Positions 10,620 to 22,471 of a stretch of 64,000 nt of DNA are shown one piece after another. The notes under the pieces were generated by a model, which was given only the letters and a program-made list of their open reading frames with translations, was not told the DNA's origin and did not search any database. Source of the DNA: Thalassia testudinum (lineage: Eukaryota > Streptophyta > Magnoliopsida > Alismatales > Hydrocharitaceae); the NCBI GenBank assembly GCA_037157565.1, contig JAZHRO010000012.1:5978501-6042500 (forward strand), written 5' to 3'. Both the position numbers and the translations under genes were made by a program. Position 1 is the stretch's first letter. Every line of letters begins with the position of its first letter.

Positions 10620-12608
10620 TAGACTATGGAAGAGTTGGATAGTGGCTGCTAACCTAATAAATGGTTCTCGTACCTCATGTTATGGTTCATAATTTTAGAT
10701 GATGATTATTGGATGCCTCATATGGTACTTGGAGAGAGACGGAGATTTTAGGGAAGCATGATAATGGTTAAATGGATGGACAATTTGGCATCCAATGGAT
10801 GAGATTAAGATTGTTGGAGTTTCAAGTTAAGACTCTTGAAGTTTTTAATTTTAAATATTAATGATTTGTAGGTCAGGTCGGGTTGAGCTCACCCATTTAA
10901 AATTGGGTCAGTTAGATAGTCGAGCCATATTAGGTCATCATAAAAAATTTGAAGTCCAAATTCATCCATTTCGTAGGTTGGGTCGGTCGGATCAAAGAAA
11001 CCCCTAACCCATGGCCAAGTCTAACTCCCACGTAACCAAACAAAGAACCCATCTACGCGAATTTTCATGCCAAGGAGAGCTTCAATTGGCTAATAATTGC
11101 ATGAAGATAATGAAAAGGTCCGTGCACATTTATGTTCATTAAGGTTGCCATACGATTACTTGTTTCTCACACATGGACACGTGAATCAATGCTAGAAGGT
11201 GAGGATACAACTTGATAAGATGTCTATAGAAAATGAAGGCATTAGGATAGATCATAAACTATAGCCGAACATAGGACTATTGCTGACCTAATTTGGTTCA
11301 AATCTTTGTTGAATAAGCTTGGTTTTGCTTTGTCATCCTCCCCAGTGCTATGATGTGACAACATTGGAATCCGACACAATCCAACTTTTCATGCTTCCAC
11401 AAAATATGTTGAAATTAGTTATCATTTTCTTTCGGGTTACACAAGGACAACAGCAGATTTGATTTATTTTCAGTGAGGATTAAATTGTTGATGATCTCAC
11501 TGAGCCACTCTTTGCTACATCATTTTACTCGAATCACAGCAAACTTCATGTCATTTCTCTCCCTTCAACTTGAGAGGAGGTGTCAGGTGTACCATTTGAG
11601 AATATCCTAAATAGTAATGTGTCCGTGTATTATTGATCAGAAGTATGACAACCTGTAAAACAACCAATTATAACTAACTGGTGACTATGAATAAAAGAGC
11701 ACACCTACAGAATAGAGATGGAGTTCAATTATCATTTCCTTCATTTCTTTTCTTCCCTTCTCGAATCTTTTGAGCTTCTGTTAACATAATCTATTAGACT
11801 TTTAAAACCCTAACCCAATATAGCCCTCCCTCTTCCAACCTAAACCAAATAAACAAGCATTTGGAAAAGGGTAGGAAACAAAATCAACTAATAGGATTAT
11901 TTGGATAATAATTTTCGTAAATCTCCTAACAATAAAAAAATATGTGGATGAAAATTTGGCAATTAAAATTAAAACCCAATCAATCACAAAGATTATATAT
12001 TTGATGCAATAAGTGGAGACTTGCCTAACCACAGAACCGTATAATTCAAACAACTTTATTTGTGATGGCATACGCGTGTTTAGCATCTAGTTTGCAATCT
12101 ACCATTTGATTTAATTATTATACATATAAGAGGTAGTGGTAATGAGTCAAGTTTTCTTGAAACTTTCTGATGACACCCCTGAACCAAGGAAAGCTGAATT
12201 AAAAGACACCGCGTATTATTTGCATTCCTCACTAGGCTTTCTCCATTAAATAGGAATACGGTTAGTTATTTCAATCAAATCCTTATAGTCCTTTCAGAGG
12301 GTGGTGAACAAACAAAATTTTATAAACTTACAACCTATTAGTCCCCTTAATGTTTTTATGAAAACTGTAAGTAAATTGTCTTAAATAACCTTGAGAAGAA
12401 GCATTCTCGACATATAGAGAGGTTTCAATTTCTTAATAGGAATTATGAGTTGACAAAAGGAAATAACCAAACTAAGGCATGCTGAAAAATAAGAAAATCT
12501 AACGAAAGACCATTGCTAAAAATGCTATAGTTGAAAGCTCTTTTCCTAAAGAATGATGATTGTAAACCCAGGGCCAATGTGTTTTCCTCCAAGGGCTTAG
12601 AACTTCTA
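10620..12608. other. Intergenic AT-rich sequence, no gene
   Basis: Contains a patch of GGTCGGGT-type short repeats at about 10870-11010, similar to that near 5.5 kb. ORFs are short and without family features. Nothing else is supported. Confidence 0.5.
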
Positions 12609-14413
12609 CATTTTTTTTTCTTCCATTTTGTTTTGCAGCTATAGACATTTCACACACTTGGGAAGTCTAGATGTATGGAGGCCATTGCTTTCAACAAGTG
12701 ACTTTCTTAAAGTTTTTAATGTTATAAATTGGGACTCCATTGTAAAAACCTTGAGGAGTACAGGTTGCATTGATAATTTCTTTTCTTGTATTGAGACTAT
12801 TCTTTTTAGTTGCAACCATTTTATCAACACTAGTAGACAACCTAAGGTTCCTTGAAGCCTACTAGAACAATTAGTTCTTGCCCCCTTTCTTCATTGAAAA
12901 CCTTTCAACATTTGGAGTTATGTTTTGAAAGAGGCAATCCACAACAAATTAATTGTTAGCTACTACAATTCAAAGCCAAATTTTCACATTTGAAATTCAC
13001 AAATAACCTCTTTCTTTTTAGAAGCTATCAAGGAAAATGTGGCCATCTTCAAGGTAGTTTGTTGATGAGAAAAGTCTCAAAACTTCAACCAAGCATGAGT
13101 AAGGTGTAAAGTTGATTAAGTGATAGGGACATTAGTGGCAATCCATCTCTCTTCGAGAGAAGACTTTCTACAAAAGGTAGCTACTTGATGAGCTAAAAGA
13201 ACATTGCAACTTACACTAGATTTTAGTTGTTACAAGTTGATTGTGCCTAATCTATCATGGAGCACTACCCACAATGGAAGAGTGCTATTAAAAACCTTCC
13301 ATAGGAACAACTTTGCCCTTGGTTTGACGTCCTTACACCTCCAAACTAATCTGCTTCGTTCCACCTAATCTTCTATAAGAGTCATATTCCTTCTACTACA
13401 TTGAAGGATCATGGATTTCACTAAAACCACTCCCTTCTGGTGAGGGCTCCAGATCCATATGTCAGTCTTTTTAATATTTGACACTAAGGTAATTATCTCT
13501 TTTTTTACTATGTTTTGAAAATTTTCTCTAGACTGAGCATATCCCAGTCATCATTGCTAGTTAAGAGTTTAGCCACCTATTTGGGATGATCCTCACTTAA
13601 TAGAGCCTTTGAACAAATCTATCCTTTACATAATTATCCATTCGGATTTTAGTACTCCTTCCATCTCCCACCACCACTGTATTGTTTTTATAAAAAGATC
13701 ATTTCTCTCCAAAAGATACTTGAGCCCCTTTCCTCAAATGCTTCAAATAAAGACTTCCCCCTAGAATGAGAATGGTTGGCATAACTCCATTTGGCTCCTG
13801 CAATTCTTGCCACAATTGTTTATGGGAAAAGGCTTCACTTAATTAGATTGCCACACTCCAACACCTTCTCACTTCTTTGGTAATGCAATATGAAACATCA
13901 TTTTAATGTAACAATAGTGCTCCATTTGATCAAAGCACCATAAAAAATCACGTAAAATAGTGGGCATCATTGTTGTGGACATCAAATAATAAGGAATAGT
14001 GGCAAAGGAAGAACATATGAGGATAGTACATCCTACCCAAGAAGGAGCACGATGACTCTTCCATCCGTTCAACTTTTTCAATAATTTCATAGGGTTATTC
14101 TTGTGTAGCTGGTTCTGGCTTCTATCATCTTCAATAAGGTTGCTAAGATAAAGTTCATTTTGAAATTCTCACTACACTTCTAACACCCCTTTGATATTAT
14201 TTTGGATCTCCAAAGGTGCAAACTTGCTAAAGAAAACCCAAGATTTGGTAGGTTTACCCTTTTCAAGAAAATATTATGTCATCTACAAACATAAGGTGAG
14301 TCATGGTTAGAGAGCTCCAACTTACCTTATACCCATGAAGATCACAAGCATCCATGTTTTTTAATAGTAACCTAGAAAGAAATTCGAGCATAGGATAAAT
14401 AAGGTAAGGTGAT
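12609..14413 (-). pseudogene. L1-type LINE, 3' piece (minus strand)
   Basis: Minus-strand translation gives LSPYLIYP and FLSRLLLKNMDAC at about 14410-14340, then the RT catalytic box HLMFVDDIIFS at about 14310-14270. Further on are LNGWKS and YYLMST...FLWCF (about 14070-13940) and a zf-RVT-like W...KPRAKLFLWKV block (about 13320). The order matches the C-terminal half of plant L1 ORF2. Frameshifts and stops are frequent. Element E interrupts it at 14414. A T-run near 12609-12618 may be the remnant poly(A) tail. The 5' continuation is at 18174-18451. Confidence 0.65.
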
Positions 14414-14731
14414 TTGTTACGACCCAGTTCTCAGATCCCTACAAGACCCGAGATCGGCTCGTCTCGACTAATCCAAGACCTAGTCATCCAACAAGAAATA
14501 ACCAAAAGCAAGAAAATAAACCATATTCATACATGTAATATAACTAAGTAGGAAAAAAGTACAAAGCAGTAAAGAAAGTAGAACAACTGTCTTAGTACAT
14601 GCCACCACAACAACAACAGAAAGTAGAAAGGAAACAGAAGTAGCAGGAGCAGTAAACTAGGTATACATTACTTACTACAACAGTAGAGAAAAAGAAAGTG
14701 CTAAAAGAATGACTATGGCTGGGCTCGGCTG
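14414..14731 (-). mobile_element. 3' LTR fragment of E
   Basis: Aligns with 15480 onward (TGTTACGACCC versus TGTCACGACCC, then the same AAGTAGGA...CAAAGCAGTAAAG block). Similarity stops near 14731, where gag sequence begins, so the 5' part of this LTR was deleted. Confidence 0.75.
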
Positions 14732-14750
14732 GTCGGTGCCCTCCTCGTGG

Positions 14751-15386
14751 CTAGTAGCTGTGGCCTCCAGATCGGCCTCCAGTCCTCGATGTTGGGAGCA
14801 TCTGGTATGCCCCAATCCTAAAGGGGCAGTCCCTCCTCAAGTGGCTTGGCTGGCCACACTGGTAGCAGAGAGGGACACGACTTCCTCCCTCAGTCGATCC
14901 CTGCTGGTGACTAGGCGGGGGTCTGATGCCAACAGCTGGCCCCTGTCTAACGCCCCTAAAGGCCACTAGTGGCCCCGCGAAACGAGACGGCTCCCCTACG
15001 AGTACCGTATGCCCCTCTCCCAATGGCGCTGAGTACTCTAGCTAATAGGGCCTCCTCTGATCTCCCCTGACCCGCCTGGCACTATGGTGACTCTGCCGTC
15101 CCATAGAGGGCTCCCCCTCTGCACCCTTAGAAAGGACATGAGGGAGCAGCAGAGTCGGCAGGAGCTGAAATTCTTCTTGGACAACCTCTCAAATCAACTG
15201 GACGAGGTCTTTGGCCTGAACGCTCAGGAGGAGAGGTGGGACAGTACTGTTCCCAAGCTCGACACGTCTGCCCTTATGCCTACAACGAGGCATCTCCTAC
15301 AAGGAGGTGAAAGAGGAAGAACAAGGACCATCAATAACACCAAATTACATGAAGGAATACGACTCGAAAGCGAAGATCAAAGTTAA
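14751..15386 (-). pseudogene. Gag remnant of E
   Basis: The segment at 14751-15023 reads GEPSRFAGPL, GGSRVPLCYQCGQPSHLRRD and CPF. This is the CX2CX4HX4C zinc knuckle region of Tekay Gag and is closely similar to the Gag of element A (GEPSRFARLS; CYQCGQLGHIRRDCP). The segment at 15084-15386, read on the minus strand, resembles the N-terminal Gag region of A. The middle of Gag is missing between the two, and nothing of pol follows. It is a defective nucleocapsid-region relic. Confidence 0.65.
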
Positions 15387-15462
15387 GCGTTGTGATGGCC
15401 TTTTAGTTACATGTATGTGTGTGATTACTTCTAGACCATTTGGTTCATTTCTCGGGATGACC

Positions 15463-15476
15463 TTGCTCTGATACCA
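15463..15476 (-). other. Primer-binding site of E (initiator Met tRNA type)
   Basis: Minus-strand TGGTATCAGAGCAA begins three bases inside the 5' LTR end. This is the standard plant chromovirus/copia PBS complementary to the 3' end of initiator methionine tRNA. Confidence 0.85.
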
Positions 15477-15479
15477 TCT

Positions 15480-18168
15480 TGTCACGACCCGGTTCTCGGA
15501 TCCCTACAAGACCCGAGACCGACTCGGCTCGACTAATCCCAAGACCTAGTCGTCCAACAAGAAATAACCAAAAGCAGGAAAATAAACCACATTCACACAT
15601 GCAATATAACTAAGTAGGAGAAAAGTACAAAGCAGTAAAGAAAGTAGAACAACTATCTCAGTACATACCACTACAACAACAACAGAAAGCGGAAAGGAAA
15701 CAGAAGTAGCAAGAACAGTAAACTAGGTATACATTACTTACTACAACAGTTGAGGAAAAGAAAGTGCTGAAAAAATGACTACGACTGGGCTCGGCTAGGC
15801 CCAGCACCTTCTGCAGTTGGAAACTCGGGCTGCTTAACTCCTGGTCTTGAACAGTGTTATGAAAAGATAGAGTCAGCGAATGCTAAGTAGAGTGGTGTTC
15901 ATTTTATTTAAGTACAAGTACAGTAAAAACAACATATTTAATTCCCATTTCTATTTATCTCATTTATGTGTTTCTGTTTCATCCATTTCTCAAAGTATCC
16001 AAATATCTCTTAATCTTGCATGTTCCTCATGGGAACGATCTTGATTGCAGTCTTTTCCCTCGAGTAGAAGGTACACGTGGTGCTCTCCTGGCCGGGAGAG
16101 TCCCCCGTGGTAGTCCTACACTCAGTCAACCACCCCGAGGTCACTGTCAAGACATAGTGGTGACTACAGCATGCGTGATAAGTGCACGGGTAGCTACCCC
16201 ACACTGACATGTGGTTAGTCGTTTCCGCTAGCGGGTATGCCCAAATTACAACACGGAATAGTATAGGGCCTTGCCATTTTAGAACAGGGGTCTCGTCCCT
16301 TAGAACTAAATAGGGGTCTCGCCCCTCCACAGTCTGCGCACCCTCCTCTGACTACCCCGGTTTGCCCAGATGATCTAACAAAGTCGGTGTAGGGTGGCTA
16401 CCTGAACCCCAGGACCCGTGGGGTGGCTAGCTCCCTCCCTACACTAGTAGCACACCTCGGTACCGCATACGCGAGGGCCGATAAGAGTCGGTGTAGAGTG
16501 GCCAATCCTAACCCTGGGTCTCAACCCAAGGGAGGTTAGCTCCGTTCTACACTAAAAGGGGACAGTTGCTCTCCTTAGTACCACGTACACAAGGACCAGC
16601 ACACTTCCCATCTACATTCCAGATTCTGTTTATCCATAGGAGTTCTACTCCTAATTCCCTGTAGGGTTCATGCTCATATTCACTCCATTTATCCAGATCC
16701 AGATCTCATGTTTCATAATCTGTTCCTCATCCATATACAGGCAGTTCGTGTTTCAGTAATTCAATTCTCAAAAACATGCAACTGATAGTTTTACAAGCAA
16801 TTTCTCAATTATATACAGGCAGCTCGTATTTTAACATGCATCTCGTAATTATATTAAAGGTATTTTCTAGCAATTTATCTTAACCATGCATTTCAAGTAA
16901 ACAGTACAGCTCAAACAGGCTCATTCATTTCTACCCTAGGGTTCATTCCATATTCTAGAGTACAATCCGACTATTTCAACCAAGCACATTCTTATTTAAA
17001 TATAAATGACTAAGTTAAACCACTCTACCGGGTATCACGGGAGGAATGGGAGCCTGTGCTGCAAATCTCGTCGTCTCTGCGAGCCCTGAACACGCCACTG
17101 GCTAGTAACATATACCAACAACTAATGTACATTAGAAGAGCTCAAAACAGTAGATACTCAACACGAATACATAGAGGAACTTGAGTATAAAACAACGGTA
17201 CTTTGTTTGCGGAGATCCGATTCCATTTGGACCTTAAATAGGCCAAAAATGCAGTTTCTGATCAAATTAGTCTCAGACGTCTTAAAAGACGTCAAAACTC
17301 ACCTTGCATTTCCTGCAGCTGATCAGACGTCCAGACCTCCTCTGCGACCGTCTGAGGATAGTTCCAGATGTCGGACAAGGTCTCCGATCGTCTAGAAGCA
17401 TCTCTAGACGTCTGGTGATGTGATCAAACGTCCAAAAGTATATGGGAAAGCGTACCACGAGCCTTCCCAAAGCTACACCTGCATACGAAAATGTAGGCAC
17501 AATCAGCCGACATCTCCTATGCTATGATTTGCATGGCGCAGGAAGATACGTACCTCGCGATATCCCGCTTTCAGACGTCCGGCCTCAGCTCCAGACGTCC
17601 GAGTCCCTCGCCAGTCGTCTGGACATCACGCCAGACGTCTGATACTAGAAAACTTCCAATACCATAACCTCTTCACACCGCTTGCTGCGCTCGTCCTCCG
17701 TCGCAGCGAGAGCTCCAGCAGTTGCAGGAGTTTGAGCAGCTCCCTGCCAGCGTCCTCCACGTGCGCACGCACCCGCCGCCGATCGTGCAAGCTCCGCCGA
17801 GCTCCCAAAGGTCCTCCAACCTTCCACGCTCTCCTCCTTCCTCCCTCTTGCTCTCCCTCTCTCACCCCCCTCTCGCCTCTCTCTCAAGCCTCGCCGTTGT
17901 CACATAGGAGGTACTGGAGGTGGTGGTGACTATGGTGTGAGGAGGAGATGAGAGGGGAAGGGAGGGGTATAAATAGGAGAGGGTTAAGGTTCGGGGGTGA
18001 GGGAGAGAGAGGGGGAGCGGCCTCTGCGTGCCACCCGCGCACAGAGCGCAAAGTGCAGTACGAAAAATTTCACTTTCAAACGTCCGGGAATGGGTCTAGA
18101 CATCTGGACAGACGTTTGACTGAAACTGCAGACGTCTTAAATGGCTAAAAAGGTAGCAGGTCATTACA
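15480..18168 (-). mobile_element. 5' LTR of E
   Basis: The 2.69-kb LTR has TG...CA ends (TGTAATGACC at the right edge on the minus strand, ...GTCGTGACA at the left). It carries several GACGTC/CAGACGTC motifs at about 17270-17640 and 18060-18140, and a TATA box at 17967-17976. Its 3' portion is similar to the LTRs of A, placing E near A in the Tekay group. Small ORFs inside are not supported as genes. Confidence 0.75.
17967..17976 (-). promoter_or_regulatory. TATA box of E LTR
   Basis: CTATTTATAC on the minus strand (GTATAAATAG on plus), downstream of the GACGTC motif cluster and upstream of CT-rich leader, in the same position as in LTR F. Confidence 0.6.
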
Positions 18169-18173
18169 TGATT

Positions 18174-18451
18174 AGAAGGGGCAACCTTCTCTCAAACACC
18201 ATTTTGGAGGAATTATTTTAGAGGATGCACCATTAATCTAGATTGACAATGTGAAGATAAAGATACAAGATTTAATTAAAGGCACACAATTGGAAGGGAT
18301 TTTTAATTAGTAAAGGAAATCAAGCACAAATCATAATTCAATGCAGGCAAAAGCCTTCTCCATATGTAGATTCAAGGCCAACTTTTCCAACTTTTCCTTA
18401 TACGCATAGTGTGAATGAGCTCTGTTGTATGGCAAATTAGGAGATTTAATG
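18174..18451 (-). pseudogene. L1-type LINE, middle piece
   Basis: Minus-strand translation reads KEKLEKLALNLHMEKAF, then after decay SCIFIFTLSI, ING, and KWCLREGCPF. These are the D(M)EKA(F/Y)D, NG and GLRQG(D/C)PLSP blocks of L1 RT. The GCP motif leads directly into SPYL on the other side of element E. The piece is cut on its 5' side by LTR G at 18452. In-frame stops show it is dead. Confidence 0.7.
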
Positions 18452-20026
18452 TGTTCGTTTTAGTATATTCCTAAATAGCACAACAAAACATTTAAATTTA
18501 TAAAACTCAGAATCTAATTGGAGTCCGAGGTCGTTCGCAGGGAGACTATGGAATTCATACATTAATTTTCATTTAGAATAAGTACAATAAATTGAGCACA
18601 ATAACAGATATTCAATGATGAATTGCTTAGATTGATAATCAAATATAATCAAAGGATCATGAGACAAAAAGAATAGAAAGACAAAATAATTGTGATTTGA
18701 ATCACCAATTATTCATCTTAATTAAGCATATACCAAAGCATTTGTATCATTCAAATAATTCAACAGTTTTCTCAATCAACTCAACTTAGGTACTCAAATG
18801 ATTCAACAGTACCTAGAATCAACCTTAATCAGACGTCTTAACCTTCACATATTAGAGCTTCACAGAAGGCACACAAAGGTGCCAACCTTCTCAAGGCCTT
18901 TCAAGCACAAGGCCTCTTCAAGTCTTCAAGCACAGGAGGCTTTTCTCTCTCAGACCTTCACAAGCACAGGCTAAGTGTTAGCCTCTTCTTCAACACGGGG
19001 CCAACTTCCTCAAAGCAAAACCCTCCCCCTTCTTCTCACAGATCTCTCTTCCTTTTCTTCTCTTTCTCAGATAACCGGGTATAGGTTCAGGTAAGGCGTT
19101 AGGTAATCGGATCTAAGTATTGGCCAGACCCGCATGCTGTGTGCACGGGTAAGGCGTGAGGGGCATGTGAAGTGGGGACCTGACCCCCTGTATTACTGGG
19201 CAACCAGGTCAAGGCACAAAATCCTCTTAAGTGTCTGTAACTACTTATCTAACGATGTGGGACTAAACGTCCCACATCTCCTTTGCGGATAGCAACAGTC
19301 AAGCTTGCTTTAATTGAAGGTGTTGCAGCTGCTCTTCTTCGCTATTGATGCTGCACGTAGTTGTGTTGAAGGGTTTCGCAGCTCTCAAAGTTGGAAGCGA
19401 GATAGGGCGGTGACAGTATGGCAGTAGACGTCATCAGAGAAGACAATGGTGACTGCGGAGTTTACCTGCAAGAGAAACACGTCCTAGAGCCCAAGTAGAT
19501 AGCCGATGACCTTCGCCGTGATGTGGCAAAGGTAATAGTGGGTGTAATTTGGTGCGAGGAAGTGTGAGGTGGTCGGACGGTGATGGTGAAGGTGGCTGTG
19601 AGTGGGTGAGCCCAGCCAGCGATTCTAGCGGTCAAGAGCTCCAATAACCTTGGGGCTTTTGATCTCTAGATCGTGGGGAAAGTGTGGATGGAAGTAGGGG
19701 GTGCTTGGTGGTGTGTGTTGGCTAGATGAGCTCACCGGAGCTTCACCAGCCATGAAGAAGACAGTGGGGGAGTGAGGTGGTCTATGGTTGAAATGAGAGG
19801 GAAAAGGGTTAGGAAGATTCAGAAGGAGGTGAAGGATTACACCTAGTTAATGGACAACAGGGATGAGGAGAGGCATTGGCTGTGATTGGTCGACGCTAGA
19901 GGAGGAGAAATCTCTATTGAGGAAGCAGCGACGACGAAGAGGATCTGGAGACTCCTGTTATGGTTGAAGAGGAGAGGAGGAAGATGATGAGGGAGGTGCC
20001 TCCAATTTGACTATTGGAGGCCCTGA
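18452..20026 (-). mobile_element. Solo Athila-like LTR G, first part
   Basis: Starts TGTTCGTTTTAG. It contains a CGAGGTCG.....CAGGGAG block, a CCTGACCCC block and GTGGGACTAAA.GTCCCAC, all present in the same order in the LTR of element B, but it is diverged. It is interrupted at 20027 by element A, with TSD CCTGA at 20022-20026 and 52283-52287. The flank TTTAATG at 18445-18451 recurs at 53231-53237 on the far side, consistent with insertion into the LINE. No gag-pol belongs to it. Orientation is inferred from similarity to B. Confidence 0.6.
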
Positions 20027-22471
20027 TGTTAAGAACCGAGGCATCAAAACACTTGAAGATGTCTGGGAGTTGGCCCAGACGTCTGGATGCCTTCCCAGAC
20101 ATCTGGAAATAAATTTTGCGTGCTTACGATCGCCAGTCTGCGTGCGTGCCACGCGCAGATTGAAACCCGTCGCTCTCTTCTTTTCTCTCTCCCATCGCCG
20201 ACCTGCAGACACCTTCCCCCACACCAACAAATACTTCCCTCCCCTCTCCCTCGTTCACCACATCCACCCGTCTCCTCCTTCCTCCAGTGTGAGCGCGAGA
20301 GTGAGAGTGAGAGCGAGCTGCCGCTGCTGCCGGGTGCAGTGGCGGAGAGGAGAGGTGCAGCAAGAAGGAAGAGGAGAGAGCACGCCTGCCGTGAGGGAGA
20401 GAGCTCGCCGGAGCAGCTCGAGGCCGGCCGCCGGGCACGCGGAGGAGCGTTGTGCTGGGGAGGTTCCCCCGGTGCTGCTGCAGCTCAAGCAATGGGCGGA
20501 CGAGCGTGGCGCGGCTGCGCGCAGCGGGAAGAAGACGAAGGAGGTTCTGATTCTGGGAATTTTTCCCAGAATCAGATGTCTGGACCTACATCCAGATGGC
20601 GTAGGCAACTTCTGGAGGGAGCTCCAGACGACTGAGGTACGTATTTCCTCCTATACCTCCTTTTGCGTATATGGCCATGCAGGCCGTTCCGTCGAGGTAC
20701 TGAGACATGTCGTGTTGAGGAAGTTTTCATCGCGCGTGCAGGATTCATTTCGGGAAGGCGCGGGGACACGCCCTCTCACGCAATTCAGACGTCTGGGCAA
20801 GGCACTAGACGGCGGAGAGCGTCTCCGGACGTCCGGAGAGGTGGTCGGACATCTGGAACTGGGTCCAGACGGTTCAGCAGGATCCCTGGATGTCTAAGGA
20901 GAAGCGCAGAGTGAGGTATGACCTGGACCACTTTTTAAGACGTCTGGAAGGTGTTCCAGACGTCTGATTTGAGTCAGAGTTGTCGTTTTTGACCCATTTA
21001 GGGTCCGTTCGAGATCCGATTTCTACGTTTAAGATTCCGTTCTTCTCAGAATTAGTTCCTCTACTTGTTTGAAATACTTTTATCCTATTCTGAGTGGTTC
21101 CTTGTGATTGATCCCTGTGTTAGGACCTCGTTCTGTTGCAGCTTTGGGGGTTGCGGAGGCATGTGGACCTGCCGATCACGCCCCCATTACTCCCGATTTT
21201 GAGGGTAGAGTAGCTCTCATTAGTTAATTACAAACATTAATGCATCTCTGAAATAAATGATAGATCCTAGGGTATGGCATGAATCCTAGGACCTGAAAAC
21301 TAGATTGAATGATAGATCCTAGGGTACGGCATGAATCCTAGGACCTGAAAACTAGATTGAATGATAGATCCTAGGGTACGGCATGAATCCTAGGAACAGA
21401 AACACTGAAACGAATGTCTTGAATGCCTGAATTGCAGTCTTGGATAAGCAGATAGAATAATGATAATTGCCTGTAATTGGATAACAATTGCCTGTGAAAT
21501 GTAGAGTACTGTTACTAGTAACTGCTACATGTAATTCCTGTTGTTTGGAAACTAAATTCGAGTTGCTTGTATATAATTGGAAAAGAAAGATTAAATGTTG
21601 GAAACACGTGCTATATGCGAATAAAACTGAAATGATGAAACCTAGTATGGCTTGACCTGAGAAGTATGAGCATGAACCCTACGGGAAATTAGGAGTAGAG
21701 CTCCTGGAAAATAAATAGAATGGAACTGGGAAAGTGGATGGGGAAGTGAGCTGGCCCTTGAGTACGGAGTACTAAGGAGAGCAACTATCCCCCTGTTTAG
21801 TGCAGAGCTGAGCTAACTGCCCCAGGGACCCAGGGTTAGGTCTGGTCACTTTGTACAGACTTTTGGCCCTTGCGTACACCGTACCATGGAGAGCTACTAG
21901 TGTAGGGAGGGAGCTAGCCACCCCACGGGGCTTGGGGTTCAGCTAGCCGTCCGACACCGACTTGTTAGGCCCACTGGGCAAACCAGGGTAGTCAGGAGAG
22001 GGTGCGCAGACTGTGGAGGGGCAAGACCCCTATTTGGTTACTGTGGAGGGGCTAGACCCCTGTTACTGAGAGGGCTCTACCCTATACTGGTTTCATGCTG
22101 TGCTTTGGGCGCACCCGTTAACGGAAATGACTGACCGCGTACTAGTGCGGGGTAGCTACCCGTGCGTTTATCGCACGTGCCGTAGTCACCGTTACGTCTG
22201 TCAACGACCTTGGGGTGGTTGACTGAGAGTAGGACCATTACAGGGGACTCTCCCAGCCAGGAGAGCACCACGTGCGACTTCTACTTTTCGGAAAAGATTG
22301 CAATCAAGATCGTTTCCACGAGGAACATTCAAGATCAAGAGAAAAACCTGAGGAATAAACCAAGAAAGGGTAAAATAAAGAAAGAAATTAAAACAACAGC
22401 TACTTGTTACCTTTACTGTTTTCTTAGCTAGCTGGTTGCCACTCTACTCAGCGTTTCGCTGACGTGTCATA
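20027..22471 (+). mobile_element. 5' LTR of A, first part
   Basis: Begins TGTTAAGAACCGAGG, parallel to TGTTAGAAACCGAGG at 49463. It carries CAGACGTCTG motifs at about 20080, 20570-20640, 20780-20900 and 20940-20970, and tandem 52-bp units. It is interrupted at 22472 by B, with duplication TCATA at 22467-22471. The undisturbed site is visible in the 3' LTR (GTGTCATACTTGTCACC near 51894). A 296-codon open frame at 20007-20897 spans the LTR edge and is not a gene. Confidence 0.9.
21261..21400. repeat. 52-bp tandem repeat, three copies
   Basis: Units starting TAGATCCTAGGGTA at 21261, 21313 and 21365 (the third partial). The matching region of the 3' LTR has four copies. Confidence 0.9.

Larger units (their letters stand above)
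14414..18168 (-). mobile_element. Element E: internally deleted Tekay-like gypsy retrotransposon
   Basis: On the minus strand: a complete 5' LTR (15480-18168), an initiator-Met-type PBS (15463-15476), short gag remnants (about 14751-15386), then only the last 318 bp of the 3' LTR (14414-14731). TGATT at 14409-14413 and 18169-18173 is the target duplication. The LINE reading frame flanking each side joins across it, which independently confirms the insertion. Protease, RT, RNase H and integrase are missing, so it cannot move by itself. Confidence 0.8.

Noticed and set aside
15600..15810. Apparent tandem duplication with 14540-14740
   Set aside because: Explained by the two LTR ends of element E rather than by an independent repeat.
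20007..20897. 296-codon plus-strand ORF
   Set aside because: It begins 20 bp outside element A and runs through its LTR. The composition is Arg/Ser/Pro-rich, overlapping frames on both strands are also open, and the other LTR copy breaks it. It is a by-product of GC-rich LTR sequence.
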